Source of the DNA: Prevotellaceae bacterium
Lineage (GTDB): Bacteria; Bacteroidota; Bacteroidia; Bacteroidales; Paludibacteraceae
Assembly: GCA_031270425.1 (NCBI GenBank)
Contig: JAISXQ010000035.1
Location: 1 to 5,841 of the forward strand
Direction of reading: 5' to 3'
DNA length: 5,841 bases
Within the stretch, counting starts at the first letter, position 1, and each line of letters opens with the position of its first letter. Below the pieces are notes generated by a model, which saw only the letters and a list, made by a program, of their open reading frames with translations, ran no database searches and was not told where the DNA came from. Below, piece after piece: positions 4,836 through 5,841 of this stretch. Position numbers and translations under genes: made by a program.

Positions 4836-5841
4836 ATGCTAAACACGATAGACGAAGCAGTTGGGGATATAAAGAACGGCAAATTAATTATTGTCATTGA
4901 TGATGAGGATAGAGAAAATGAAGGCGATTTTATTTGCGCCGCCGAAAAAATAACTCCCGAAATGGTCAACTTTATGTTATCGAACGGACGGGGCGTACTT
5001 TGCGCCCCACTTACCGAAGAACGCTGCGAAGAACTCGAACTGGAAATGCAAGTCGAACGCAACACCTCTATTTTTTCCACGCCCTTTACCGTTAGCGTCG
5101 ACAAGCTCGAAGGATGCACCACCGGCGTATCAACCGCCGACCGGGCGGCTACGCTCCGCGCCTTAGCCAACCCCGCTTTCGGACCGGAGGCTTTCGGTCG
5201 TCCCGGGCATATTTTCCCGCTCCGGGCGCGTTCAAAAGGCGTGCTCCGCCGCTCTGGACATACGGAAGCCGCCATCGACTTAGCCCGTTTAGCGGGATTG
5301 TATCCCGCGGGAGTACTGATAGAAATAATGAACGAAGACGGCAGCATGGCGCGTTTACCGGAATTGCAGGAAATAGCGAAAAAATTCAGCCTTAAAATAA
5401 TCAGCATCGAATCGCTGATAAAATACCGCTTGGAACGCGAATCTTTGGTAGAAAAAGGCGAAACGGTAGATATGCCGACCGTATATGGTCATTTCAAACT
5501 AACGCCCTTCCGCCAGCTGTCCAACGGACTGGAACACGTAGCGCTCGTAAAAGGAGAATGGGAAAAGGACGAAGCGGTATTGGTACGCATGCACTCGTCC
5601 TGCATTACCGGAGATACTTTCGGTTCCATGCGCTGCGAATGCGGCGAACAGTTGCACGAATCGATGAGAATGATTGAAAAAGAAGGAAAAGGCGTCATTG
5701 TTTACATGAATCAGGAAGGGCGCGGCATCGGGCTGATGAACAAAATAAAAGCCTACAAGCTGCAAGAAGCGGGCATGGACACGGTTGACGCTAACCTGCA
5801 CCTCGGATTCAAAGCCGACGAGCGCGACTACGGCGTGGGAG
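4836..5841 (+). CDS. ribBA: Bifunctional 3,4-dihydroxy-2-butanone-4-phosphate synthase / GTP cyclohydrolase II (3'-truncated by the window)
   Basis: An open frame from the ATG at 4836 to the window edge gives 335 residues without a stop; typical RibBA proteins are near 400, so about 65 residues are missing. Residues 1 to about 200 are the RibB domain, making dihydroxybutanone phosphate from ribulose 5-phosphate: the acidic metal-binding loop [10 protein letters not shown] (22-31), [10 protein letters not shown] (122-131) and RSGHTEA (139-145, catalytic-type His142). From about 209 comes the RibA domain, which opens GTP: zinc ligands Cys256, Cys267 and Cys269 (C-X10-C-X-C), QEGRGIGL (293-300), and Tyr307, Asp328 and Arg330, which align at a constant offset with E. 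coli RibA Tyr105, Asp126 and Arg128. Both halves therefore look active, supplying both branches of riboflavin synthesis. The gene follows lptF by 24 nt with an A-rich leader and no Shine-Dalgarno or room for an FMN riboswitch, so it probably depends on the lptF promoter. Confidence 0.96.
   Translation, partial: MLNTIDEAVGDIKNGKLIIVIDDEDRENEGDFICAAEKITPEMVNFMLSNGRGVLCAPLTEERCEELELEMQVERNTSIFSTPFTVSVDKLEGCTTGVSTADRAATLRALANPAFGPEAFGRPGHIFPLRARSKGVLRRSGHTEAAIDLARLAGLYPAGVLIEIMNEDGSMARLPELQEIAKKFSLKIISIESLIKYRLERESLVEKGETVDMPTVYGHFKLTPFRQLSNGLEHVALVKGEWEKDEAVLVRMHSSCITGDTFGSMRCECGEQLHESMRMIEKEGKGVIVYMNQEGRGIGLMNKIKAYKLQEAGMDTVDANLHLGFKADERDYGVG

Noticed and set aside
4745..5407. 220-residue open frame on the minus strand across the ribBA start
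   Set aside because: It lies opposite well-conserved lptF and ribBA coding sequence, is Ser/Pro-rich without a recognisable motif, and is explained by codon bias of the real genes.

Overview
The window looks like a core chromosomal segment from a member of the Bacteroidota, probably Bacteroidales. This is inferred from gene content, gene order and signals; no database comparison was possible. Supporting signs are a DUF4271 membrane protein directly upstream of a hemD start of the type seen in Bacteroidetes, an LptF/LptG-family permease followed by a fused ribBA, mostly A/T-rich starts without Shine-Dalgarno sequences, and two exact copies of the Bacteroidetes -7 promoter element (TAnnTTTGC).

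Layout. The left half reads leftwards (minus strand). rlmD, a 23S rRNA m5U methyltransferase with an Fe-S cluster (1703-3112), is followed by a 273-bp repeat- and hairpin-rich spacer (1430-1702). Next come a LOG-family nucleotide phosphoribohydrolase (854-1429), a six-helix DUF4271 protein (67-837) and the first 15 codons of hemD (1-45). LOG, DUF4271 and hemD are separated by only 16 and 21 nt and probably share a transcript. A second promoter for hemD may lie inside the end of the DUF4271 gene. The right half reads rightwards from a 214-bp divergent spacer (3113-3326): an LptF/LptG-type LPS-export permease (3327-4811), then ribBA (4836 to the window edge), 24 nt apart. ribBA is open to the edge and lacks roughly its last 65 codons.

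How the genes fit together. All are housekeeping genes: rRNA modification, nucleotide salvage or clean-up, tetrapyrrole synthesis, LPS transport to the outer membrane, and the two entry reactions of riboflavin synthesis. I found no mobile element, CRISPR array, RNA gene, defence system or toxin-antitoxin pair. The less ordinary material is non-coding: a hairpin-rich block before the LOG gene that appears to supply a perfect AGGAGG, short tandem repeats on both sides of rlmD, and an 11-base string (TTTGCACCCTC) shared by the lptF promoter and the candidate promoter inside DUF4271. I see no convincing evidence of a new biological system here.
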